A DNA stretch of 19,267 bases. Origin: JBAZOO01 sp041648735 (lineage in GTDB: Bacteria; Verrucomicrobiota; Lentisphaeria; Oligosphaerales; CAITYL01). The translations under genes and the position numbers were made by a program. Every line of letters starts with the position of its first letter. The first letter of the stretch is position 1. Shown here piece after piece: positions 7,127 to 13,840 of the stretch. The stretch covers positions 1 to 19,267 of the forward strand of contig JBAZOO010000044.1 of assembly GCA_041648735.1 (NCBI GenBank), in the 5' to 3' direction. Under the pieces are notes generated by a model. That model saw only the letters and a program-made list of their open reading frames with translations. It made no database searches and had not been told where the DNA came from.

Positions 7127-7175
7127 GATTGCGGATTTCGGATTTCGGATTGCGGATTTCGGATTGCGGATTCCC
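7127..7175 (+). repeat. Heptad array GATT[GT]CG, seven units
   Basis: Six uninterrupted heptads of the form GATTGCG or GATTTCG occupy 7127-7168, followed by a degenerate GATTCCC. The array begins two bases after the previous stop codon and fills half of the 91-base gap before the tape measure gene. The alternation of G and T at the fifth position is irregular. Confidence 0.9.
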
Positions 7176-7216
7176 GGAAGCCGGCTGCCACTGGACTTCT
7201 CTCCGTGTGAGCGACG

Positions 7217-8218
7217 ATGTCTGAAGACCTGAAAATCAACGTGCAGGCGGCGGGGGCCCGCGAGGCCCAGGCGCAGCTCCAGGGCGTCGCGGCCGCTGAG
7301 AAAGCCGTCACCGGCGCCGCCACGGAGGCCGCCGGCGGCGTCGAGAAGAAGGCCAAGGCCAGCGACCTGGCCGCGACGGCGAGCGAGGAGCTGCGGATGC
7401 GGGACCGCGCGCTCCTGGCGGAGCTGAAGGCCCTGGGACCGGAGGCGTCGGTCGCGGCGGACATCATCAACGTCCTGGCCAACAAGACGACGACGGCGGG
7501 GGTCGCGTTCGGCCTCATCGGAGCGGCCGTCGGCGCGATGAGCCTGGCGATCTCCTCGTACAACGAACACCAGGCCGAGACGAAGAGGAAGGCCGAGGAC
7601 CTGACGGAGTCTCTGAAACGCCAAGCGGATGCGTATCTTGCCCTGATCGAGGCGGCCGCGCGTGCTTCTCGCGGGCGTGGGGACCCGGAAGCCTACGCCG
7701 CACAGGCGCTCGACATCGCCGGGGAATACGGACTCGGAAAGGCTGGAATCAGCTACGTCAATGCGGAACTAGCCAAGAGTGGCGGGCGTGGAGCAGAGGC
7801 CATCGGCAAGAGGGCGGTCAAAGAAGGCTATGGTGCAGGGGACTCGAATTACCTCGCGGCGCTGTTCGCGCTGGAAAGGATCGAGGCGCAGCCGAAGGCG
7901 ATGTCCGCTTCCGAAATCGTGGGACGGATTGCCCCCCTGGAGGGGAAGTCACCATCGGAGATGTTCAAGTACCTTTTCGACATTGCGAGCGGGTCGCGAC
8001 AAGCGGAAGCCGAGGCGATGGTCGGAAAGCATCCTCTGCTGTCGGGAATGGAGATTGGCCGCGAATATTACGAGCAGGCGGGCTGGTTCGCGGGGAGCGG
8101 CACGCGGGAGATGCGAGTTCTTCCACGAGCCGCGAACGTCCACATCGGTGGGAACCAGTTTTACAACTTGGACGGCATCGACGCCGCCGGGGCGCGGCGG
8201 CAGCAGCAGGCACCGTAG
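7217..8218 (+). CDS. Tail tape measure-like protein (short)
   Basis: A 333-residue protein. The N-terminal DLKINVQAAGAREAQAQLQGV and the following alanine-rich helical region (about 20-75) are typical of tape measure proteins, as is a hydrophobic stretch at about 94-116 (AGVAFGLIGAAVGAMSLAI). Charged helices follow (HQAETKRKAEDLTESLKRQADAY). It is much shorter than most tape measures, so the tail should be short if length is proportional. From about 7600 onward the base composition is visibly less GC-rich than at the start, and this C-terminal half is not repetitive helix, which suggests a mosaic protein. The ATG at 7217 has only a weak site (GTGAGCG) before it. Confidence 0.65.
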   Translation: MSEDLKINVQAAGAREAQAQLQGVAAAEKAVTGAATEAAGGVEKKAKASDLAATASEELRMRDRALLAELKALGPEASVAADIINVLANKTTTAGVAFGLIGAAVGAMSLAISSYNEHQAETKRKAEDLTESLKRQADAYLALIEAAARASRGRGDPEAYAAQALDIAGEYGLGKAGISYVNAELAKSGGRGAEAIGKRAVKEGYGAGDSNYLAALFALERIEAQPKAMSASEIVGRIAPLEGKSPSEMFKYLFDIASGSRQAEAEAMVGKHPLLSGMEIGREYYEQAGWFAGSGTREMRVLPRAANVHIGGNQFYNLDGIDAAGARRQQQAP

Positions 8219-8229
8219 GCACGTGAACC

Positions 8230-8268
8230 GCTCGCGGGTTTAGCCGCGAGCCGAAGGCGAGCGCTGTG
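8230..8268 (+). repeat. GTTTAGCC repeat, copy 2, containing the next gene's GTG start
   Basis: The repeat (8238-8268) folds as CGC-GA-GCC, GAA loop, GGC-GA-GCG (8245-8263), a stem with two paired GA steps. Its last three bases are the GTG start codon of the next gene, and AAGGCGAG inside the right arm is the only visible ribosome binding site. Upstream, GCTCGCGG (8230-8237) pairs perfectly with CCGCGAGC (8244-8251), which is also the left arm of the first stem, so the two folds exclude each other. Confidence 0.75.
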
Positions 8269-8694
8269 GCAGAGAACATCGGCGGAACAGACCTGCTCGG
8301 CAGCGGCGGCCACGTGTGGCACTGGCTGGAGAAGCCGCTCGTCGAGAAGCGGCTGACGAGCGTCGGCGCGACCGGCGAGGGCCGGATCGTCCTGGCCTCC
8401 GGCGGCATGGCCTTCCGCATCGTCGGGGCCCACGGCGAGCCGCCGCTCTTCCGCGTCAGCGACGCCGTGCTCGCGACCGCCAAGACGGCGATGAACGCGA
8501 TCGAGGCGGCCATCCAGTCCCTCCGCGACTCGGGCGTCCCCCAGACGTGGGAGGATGACGTCGGCCGCACGGGCAGCTACCTCGTGATCACCAGCTTCGT
8601 CCCGGGCCCCCGGCAGTACGGCTACTCGGGCTCGACGTGGCAGATCTGGGAAACCTATGAACTCGCCGGCGTGGAACTCGCCGGGCGACCGTAG
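8266..8694 (+). CDS. Small tail protein of unknown function
   Basis: A 142-residue protein starting at GTG 8266, the end of a repeat element. It has an aromatic N-terminus (GGHVWHWLEKPLVEKRL), a beta-rich middle, a helix (AVLATAKTAMNAIEAAIQSL) and a final beta part with GPRQYGYSGSTWQIWETYEL. There is no signal peptide. Its place between tape measure and hub-like protein is that of distal tail or minor tail proteins, but I do not recognise the family. Confidence 0.65.
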   Translation: MAENIGGTDLLGSGGHVWHWLEKPLVEKRLTSVGATGEGRIVLASGGMAFRIVGAHGEPPLFRVSDAVLATAKTAMNAIEAAIQSLRDSGVPQTWEDDVGRTGSYLVITSFVPGPRQYGYSGSTWQIWETYELAGVELAGRP

Positions 8695-8701
8695 GAACGG
8701 C

Positions 8702-8736
8702 GATTTCGGATTTGGGATTTCGGATTGCGGATTGGC
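8702..8736 (+). repeat. Heptad array GATT[GT]CG-type, five units
   Basis: Five heptads in a row: GATTTCG, GATTTGG, GATTTCG, GATTGCG and GATTGGC. The array starts eight bases after the previous stop and ends 12 bases before the hub gene's ATG. It is the same unit family as the array at 7127. Confidence 0.88.
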
Positions 8737-8748
8737 GGACCGGAGCGA

Positions 8749-10767
8749 ATGGCAAGAGTACTGACCAGGACGGCGCAAGGCTACGACGTGTGGCGGAAGG
8801 CCCACACAGGGACGGGCTGCGACCCCGCCACGGACTGGGGCGAGTGGACGCTCGACGCGAACCTGCTCCCCGTCGCGGTGCAGCAGCTCCTCTGCCCCCG
8901 CGTCCACGCGGCCAAGGTCGAGATCGACCTGGCGACGCTCGACGACTGGCCCTGGAACTGGGCGGACTACGTCAGCCGCGACGACCAGATCGCGATCATC
9001 TCCCGCGAGACGGCGGGCAACGAGGCGGACCGCGTCGTGCTGTTCGCGGGGTTCCTGACGGACGTGCACTGGGGATTCTCCCGCGGGGCGCAGGCGCTGC
9101 TCACGGCCGTGGGGACCGCGCGGCGGCTCTCGGCCGACGTGGCCTGGCGGGTCTACGGCCGCTACATGCTGGACAAGGGCGGCGACCTGCGTCACTTCTC
9201 GGGACTGCCGTGCTCGTTCAACGCGGGCGGGGAGCCCAACCGCGCGGCCGACAAGGTCGCCCTCGTCGGCGGTCCGGCCGGGGGCGTGCCGGTCTTCACC
9301 TACGACGAGGATCCGAGCGCGGTCGCCTGGACGATCAGCGACATCCTCGATTACCTGATGTGGCAGCACAACGCCGCGCAGACGTGGATCGATAACGCCT
9401 CGCTGGGCGAGGCCGATTACGCCCGCGCCGAGCCCATCGTCCTGTCCGTGGACGGGATGGGCCTATGGGCTGCCCTGGGCGCGGCGTGCGACCGCGCGGG
9501 CTATGACCTGTGGGAAAGCTACACGATCGACGCGGTGAATCACCTGCCCGTCGTCTCGATCGCGATCAAGGCCCGCCACGCGGGGACGCAGAGGACGGTG
9601 AAGCACCAGGCCCCGACGTGGGACGCGGAGACGGAGACCTGGACGCGGGCCGATCTGGACCTCACGCTGACGAACCTCTTCGCGGCGCAGGTCGCGGAGA
9701 GTTCCGCCTCGTGCGTGACGGCGCCGGTCGTCGCGGGCGGGCGGAGCCTGTACGAGATCACGATCCCGCTCGGCCGCGCGTGGGATTCGTCCCGCCTGGC
9801 GATCCCCACAGGCGAGGAAGCCGAGTTGCCGGACCCCGACGAAGAGAGCGACTACTTCACAACCTACTGCCAGGGCGGGACAGAGTTCCCCGGCTACGCG
9901 GACGTCGGCCGCCTCTGGGACGCCAACACGGACGGCCGCTACTCTGACTCGCCGTACTACATCGCCGTGCCGGACGTGGCGGACCTCGCCGGCGAGACGG
10001 CCGCCACGTGGCCGCAGATGCCGTACCCGCCACGCCCGTGCCTCTCGCGGCTGTACCAGCTCACGAGCGGACCGTCGCACGAGAGCCTCCTGGAGGTGAC
10101 CTTCGACGGCGGGACGAACTGGCAGGCGGTGAACGGCTACGAGGTCCTGAAGGACCGGCTCGGCGTGCGGCTGACGGTCGGCAACCTGGCGGACATCCGT
10201 CCGGTCGGCTGGACGGACGAGTACACCGAGAACCTGTTCTACGCCCTGGCCGAAGACGTCGCGAACGAGACGAACCTTGTCCAGATGCGCCTGACGTGCA
10301 CGATCGAGGGGCCGGAGCGGAACGTCGTCGGGTCCGCGATCCGCGCGTCGGCCGGGACGTGCTTCCCGCAGAGCGAGTGGGTCGAGCGCGAGGCCCTGGG
10401 GCAGATCAAGACGCTGGTCGGGACGACCCTGTCGGCCTACGGCGTCGTCGCGGACACGGAGACGGAGGCCAACGCGACCGCCCGCCTGACGGCCGTCGCG
10501 ACGGCGTACCAGGACGCCTACGAGGGGCGGAGCATCGAGGCGAGCCTGCCCATCGAATGGCCCGACGAGGCCCTGGGCCTGTCGGACGTGGTGACGGCGA
10601 TCGACGGAATCGCCTACTCGCTGCAGACCAATGCGGGCGAGACGGCCCGCTACCCGCGGATCGTGGCGATCCATTTTCACCTCACGCCCGAGACGCACAA
10701 CATGGTGATCGGCCTGGACACGGACCGGCTGCTCGGCCTGTCGCGGGCGATGGAAGGAAGCTGGTAG
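8749..10767 (+). CDS. Large tail protein, probable baseplate hub
   Basis: A 672-residue protein starting at ATG 8749 behind GGAG. The upstream TTG at 8725 is rejected because it lies inside the heptad array. The first 120 residues have a beta-rich pattern like tail hub proteins: VHAAKVEIDLATLDDWPW, QIAIISRETAG and VVLFAGFLTDVHWGF. A helical segment with ISDILDYLMWQHNAAQTWIDN follows at about 200-220. The rest is long, beta-rich and includes repeated short strand-turn units. Size and position behind the tape measure fit a central hub (Tal-like/gp27-like) to which the fibres encoded downstream attach. No lysozyme or peptidase domain is visible. Confidence 0.6.
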   Translation: MARVLTRTAQGYDVWRKAHTGTGCDPATDWGEWTLDANLLPVAVQQLLCPRVHAAKVEIDLATLDDWPWNWADYVSRDDQIAIISRETAGNEADRVVLFAGFLTDVHWGFSRGAQALLTAVGTARRLSADVAWRVYGRYMLDKGGDLRHFSGLPCSFNAGGEPNRAADKVALVGGPAGGVPVFTYDEDPSAVAWTISDILDYLMWQHNAAQTWIDNASLGEADYARAEPIVLSVDGMGLWAALGAACDRAGYDLWESYTIDAVNHLPVVSIAIKARHAGTQRTVKHQAPTWDAETETWTRADLDLTLTNLFAAQVAESSASCVTAPVVAGGRSLYEITIPLGRAWDSSRLAIPTGEEAELPDPDEESDYFTTYCQGGTEFPGYADVGRLWDANTDGRYSDSPYYIAVPDVADLAGETAATWPQMPYPPRPCLSRLYQLTSGPSHESLLEVTFDGGTNWQAVNGYEVLKDRLGVRLTVGNLADIRPVGWTDEYTENLFYALAEDVANETNLVQMRLTCTIEGPERNVVGSAIRASAGTCFPQSEWVEREALGQIKTLVGTTLSAYGVVADTETEANATARLTAVATAYQDAYEGRSIEASLPIEWPDEALGLSDVVTAIDGIAYSLQTNAGETARYPRIVAIHFHLTPETHNMVIGLDTDRLLGLSRAMEGSW

Positions 10768-10776
10768 TCGGCGGAA

Positions 10777-10811
10777 GGTCATAGGTCGTAGGTCATAGGT
10801 CATAGGTCAGA
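10777..10811 (+). repeat. Heptad array GGTCATA, five units
   Basis: Five heptads: GGTCATA, GGTCGTA, GGTCATA, GGTCATA and GGTCAGA. The unit is unrelated to the GATT[GT]CG heptads but has the same length and the same kind of position, ten bases after a stop codon. Confidence 0.9.
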
Positions 10812-10823
10812 GGCGACAAGACG

Positions 10824-10854
10824 GTTTAGCCGCGAGCCAACGGCGAGCGCTGTG
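10824..10854 (+). repeat. GTTTAGCC repeat, copy 3
   Basis: This copy is 31 bases long and differs from copy 2 (8238-8268) only at two positions, both in the three-base loop (AAC instead of GAA). The CGC-GA-GCC/GGC-GA-GCG stem is identical. Here the final GTG is followed by TGA, so it is not used as a start; the next gene begins at 10877. Confidence 0.8.
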
Positions 10855-10876
10855 TGACGATCGCGGCGGGAGAACG

Positions 10877-11350
10877 ATGATGATCGTGCGAATGAAGAAC
10901 TCAGGCAGGGTGCTTGCAGCGGCCGTGCTGACCTGCTGCGCGGTGGGCTTCGTGGCCCTGGTCCTGGCGGTGTTGGCGTCCCCCTTCGCGAAGGCCGAGC
11001 CCTCCCCCGCGAACGCGAACCTCTACTCGTACTCGCGGACGGGGACGGTCAAGGCGATGTACCGCCTGACGATCGACACGACGAGCCGCCTCCTGATCGA
11101 CCCCAACGTGAACGCGGCCGGCTCGGCGATGGTCCCGGACGGCCTGGCCGCCTTCGGGATCGTCCGCGAGGACGGAACGACCGGGCAGATCCGCTGCGAG
11201 ATGGGCGCGACGGCCTCCGCGACGACCTCGCCTGAGTGGCCGGCCGCCGGCGTCGGGACGATGACGATGACGGTCGCCGACCTGAAGGCCCTGCGGGTGA
11301 TCTCCAGCAGCGGGACCATCTACGCGACACTGATCGTGATGGAGCAGTAG
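10877..11350 (+). CDS. Small exported protein of unknown function
   Basis: A 157-residue protein with a clear N-terminal signal: basic residues R5, K7 and R11, a long hydrophobic core (12-34) and AKA (38-40) followed by glutamate as a signal peptidase I site. The mature part is about 117 residues, predicted beta-rich with many threonines and alanines (GTMTMTVADLKALRVISSSGTIYATLIVM). ATG 10877, 10880 and 10892 are all possible starts; GGGAG lies before the first. Between the tail hub and the adhesins, it could be a small fibre component, but the signal argues for export. No known family is recognised. Confidence 0.6.
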   Translation: MMIVRMKNSGRVLAAAVLTCCAVGFVALVLAVLASPFAKAEPSPANANLYSYSRTGTVKAMYRLTIDTTSRLLIDPNVNAAGSAMVPDGLAAFGIVREDGTTGQIRCEMGATASATTSPEWPAAGVGTMTMTVADLKALRVISSSGTIYATLIVMEQ

Positions 11351-11354
11351 AGCC

Positions 11355-12161
11355 ATGCGCCGCGCCTCCGCCATCGCCGCCTGCCTGGCCGCCTTCGCGG
11401 CCGCCGCTCTCGCCGGCTGCGAGCCGCAGCCGAAGACCTACCCCGTCGCCCTCAAGGGCGGGAGGGGGCAGGCGGTCCACTCGATCACCGCGAGGGACGG
11501 GAACACGTTCGCGCTGGTCGCCTCCGGCGGCGACGGACTCACGATCCGGGGCTGCACGTTCAGCAACTTCGGCCTGGGCGCACTGGACCTGATTCAGGAG
11601 TCCAACGTCCTGATCGAGGACTGCACCTTCACCGGCTGTGACCGACTCGCGCCGCTCAGCGGCAACGGCCAGTGGGTGACGGGGAAAGTAATCTCGCTCT
11701 GGGGCTGCCGAAACGTCGTCATCCGAAACTGCACTTTCCGCGACCAGCGTGGCGGCCGTTGCGTCGTCTTCTGGGGCGGGACGACGGACGCCAACATCAC
11801 CGGCTGCGTGATGCAGGGCCTCGGCCTGGGCGAGCCGAACCGCGCGGACGACGGGGCTGTGTACCTCAACGAGTGCTTCCCCGGCGAGCCTATCACCGAG
11901 CGAATCCTGATCCAGGGCAACCGGATCGACTACCCCAACGGGATCGGCGTGTACGCGGACGGGCCCGGCGCGGGGTCGGCACTCGGCAGCCGGTTCTGCG
12001 AGCGGGTCACGATCAAGAACAACGTCATCGCTGCCGACCGGGGCATCCTCCTCTGGGCCAAGAACTCGGCGGCCAGCGGGAACGACCTCTCCGCCTGCCG
12101 CCAGCCCTACGGGGTCGTCTACGCCGGCGGCGGGAACGTGATCGACGGAGTGAAGAAGTGA
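11355..12161 (+). CDS. Beta-helix lipoprotein
   Basis: A 268-residue protein with a lipoprotein signal: RR at 2-3, an alanine-rich core, then the lipobox LAGC with C22 as the lipidated residue. The mature part is a right-handed parallel beta-helix of the NosD/PbH1 kind: repeated units such as GLTIRGCTFSNFG, NVLIEDCTFTGC, NVVIRNCTFRD and RVTIKNNVIAADRGI, about 20-24 residues apart. Beta-helix proteins of phages are commonly fibre or tailspike parts that bind or cut surface polysaccharide, but those normally lack a lipobox. There is no visible catalytic signature of a pectate lyase. It starts four bases behind the previous gene and overlaps the next. Confidence 0.75.
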   Translation: MRRASAIAACLAAFAAAALAGCEPQPKTYPVALKGGRGQAVHSITARDGNTFALVASGGDGLTIRGCTFSNFGLGALDLIQESNVLIEDCTFTGCDRLAPLSGNGQWVTGKVISLWGCRNVVIRNCTFRDQRGGRCVVFWGGTTDANITGCVMQGLGLGEPNRADDGAVYLNECFPGEPITERILIQGNRIDYPNGIGVYADGPGAGSALGSRFCERVTIKNNVIAADRGILLWAKNSAASGNDLSACRQPYGVVYAGGGNVIDGVKK

Positions 12162-13840
12162 AGCGGATCATCGCCCTCGCCATCCTCCTCTGCCTGACCG
12201 CGACGGCCCACGCCGCGACGTACTACTACAGCCGCGACGGGAACGGGGCGGCGACTGGCGCGGACTACGCCAATCGCGGGGCGTACAAGGACGCCAATGA
12301 GCTTCTGTGCAACTCCGTCGCTGCCGGGGACAGCGTGTACCTCTGCGGGAATTGGGTCAACACGACGGCCATCGCGAAGACGCTCGTCGTCGGCAAGAGC
12401 GGGACCGCCGCGAACGTCATTACCATTCGCGGAGACTACGAAGACGATCCGGGCATCCTCTACAACTTCCGGGGGCCCTACGGCGGAACGTGGTCGGGGC
12501 CGGACGGGAACGGGTATCACCTGTACAGCAAAGAGTACAGCGGGCTCGTGGCCTGCTACCTGGGCGACGCCAACCTTGAACACATCCTCCCCCTGGCGAC
12601 TCTCTCGCGTGAGGACCCCAACATCCTCATGCTCGACACGGACGCCAACGGATTCGCGTTTGGCGACACGGGTACGTTCGTCAAGCTATCGGACGGGGCC
12701 GACCCCAACAACGGGCTCAGGGTGTACCCCTCCGGCGCTGGATACCGATTCGGTATCGCGAACCAGTCCTATATCACGTTCAAGGAGTTGACGTTCTGGG
12801 GATTCCCGTTGGACACCACGAGTACTCCTGGATACGCCAACGCGACGCACATTACCTGGGACACCTGCACGGCCAGGTATGCCAGCGGAGGGAACTCCTA
12901 TCTCATCTATGGCGGGTTCGGGAACGACGACTGGACGTTCGTCGACTGCGAGTTCTCGCACGCGCCCGGCGCGGTAGGCGGCGTCGGGTCTATCGCGTGG
13001 CTCGATGACCCGAACATCGTCAACACGGCCCCGTCGCGGTGGACGATCCGGGGCGGGCACTTCCATCACTTCGGCTGGCAGGCGGGCTGGGCGTACTACG
13101 ACGCCGACGCACACGCCATCGGCAACTCCAATGCCTCCAACTGGACCGTGGACGGCGTGGAGATCGACCACTGCTGTTCCGCCGTGGAGTTCTTCCAGAA
13201 CTGGAACAACCCCAGCGGGGACAACACGTTCGTCAACAACTTCATTCACGACACGGAGCCGAATCACGCCATCACGAACGCCGGCGGGATCACCGTCTAC
13301 AAGGGCTCGGCGACGATCCGCAACAACATCTTCCTGAACATCGGCGGCTCGGCCGTCTCGGCTGCGGTCAGCGAACAGGTCATCGTCGAGAACAACACGA
13401 TCTATAACGCCAACCTCTTCCCCGACTACTGGGGGGCTCGCGGGGCCATCTTCATCCGCAACGGCGTGGTGCGCAACAACATCGTCAAGGGCTGCAAGTA
13501 CTTCGTCTATCGCGACAGCAACTCGGTCGCGCTGACTGTGAATTGGAACTACTTCGTCGGCGACCCGACGACGGCCGACTTCTACGCCCTGGGGACAGGG
13601 ACGCGGACGGCGGAAGAGTGGCAGGGCCTCGGATACGACGCACACAGCACGTTCACGGAGACGGACCCCGGCTGGGCTGTCGCGGACCCCAACACCCGCG
13701 AGGGCTTCCGCGTCAACAACCTCTCCCCCGTCTGGAAGTCGGGCACGATGATGAGCGGCCTTGATCCAAACGGGGTCCGCATGAACCGCACGGCGGGGGC
13801 ATACGGCTACATCCCTGAGCGATTCGGAGTGAAACAATGA
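12158..13840 (+). CDS. Large exported beta-helix adhesin or tailspike-like protein
   Basis: A 560-residue protein starting with GTG at 12158, overlapping the previous stop in GTGA; CGGAG lies at 12146-12150. Residues 1-19 are a Sec signal ending in AHA. After an N-terminal segment (YYYSRDGNGAATG) of the kind often found at the beginning of beta-helix surface proteins, units such as GSATIRNNIFLNIGGSAV, EQVIVENNTIYNANLF and NGVVRNNIVKGCKYFV, at about 385-470, form a right-handed beta-helix. The end (DPNGVRMNRTAGAYGYIP) resembles C-terminal caps of bacterial secreted beta-helices. It has ten D-[AGP]-N triplets. The function is probably polysaccharide recognition or degradation; a catalytic site cannot be assigned. 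Confidence 0.7.
   Translation: MKRIIALAILLCLTATAHAATYYYSRDGNGAATGADYANRGAYKDANELLCNSVAAGDSVYLCGNWVNTTAIAKTLVVGKSGTAANVITIRGDYEDDPGILYNFRGPYGGTWSGPDGNGYHLYSKEYSGLVACYLGDANLEHILPLATLSREDPNILMLDTDANGFAFGDTGTFVKLSDGADPNNGLRVYPSGAGYRFGIANQSYITFKELTFWGFPLDTTSTPGYANATHITWDTCTARYASGGNSYLIYGGFGNDDWTFVDCEFSHAPGAVGGVGSIAWLDDPNIVNTAPSRWTIRGGHFHHFGWQAGWAYYDADAHAIGNSNASNWTVDGVEIDHCCSAVEFFQNWNNPSGDNTFVNNFIHDTEPNHAITNAGGITVYKGSATIRNNIFLNIGGSAVSAAVSEQVIVENNTIYNANLFPDYWGARGAIFIRNGVVRNNIVKGCKYFVYRDSNSVALTVNWNYFVGDPTTADFYALGTGTRTAEEWQGLGYDAHSTFTETDPGWAVADPNTREGFRVNNLSPVWKSGTMMSGLDPNGVRMNRTAGAYGYIPERFGVKQ

Noticed and set aside
7127..7175. CRISPR array or iteron origin made of the heptad repeats
   Set aside because: There are no spacers between units and no cas genes, the unit is only seven bases, and no replication protein is nearby. 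Position between tail genes argues against an origin.
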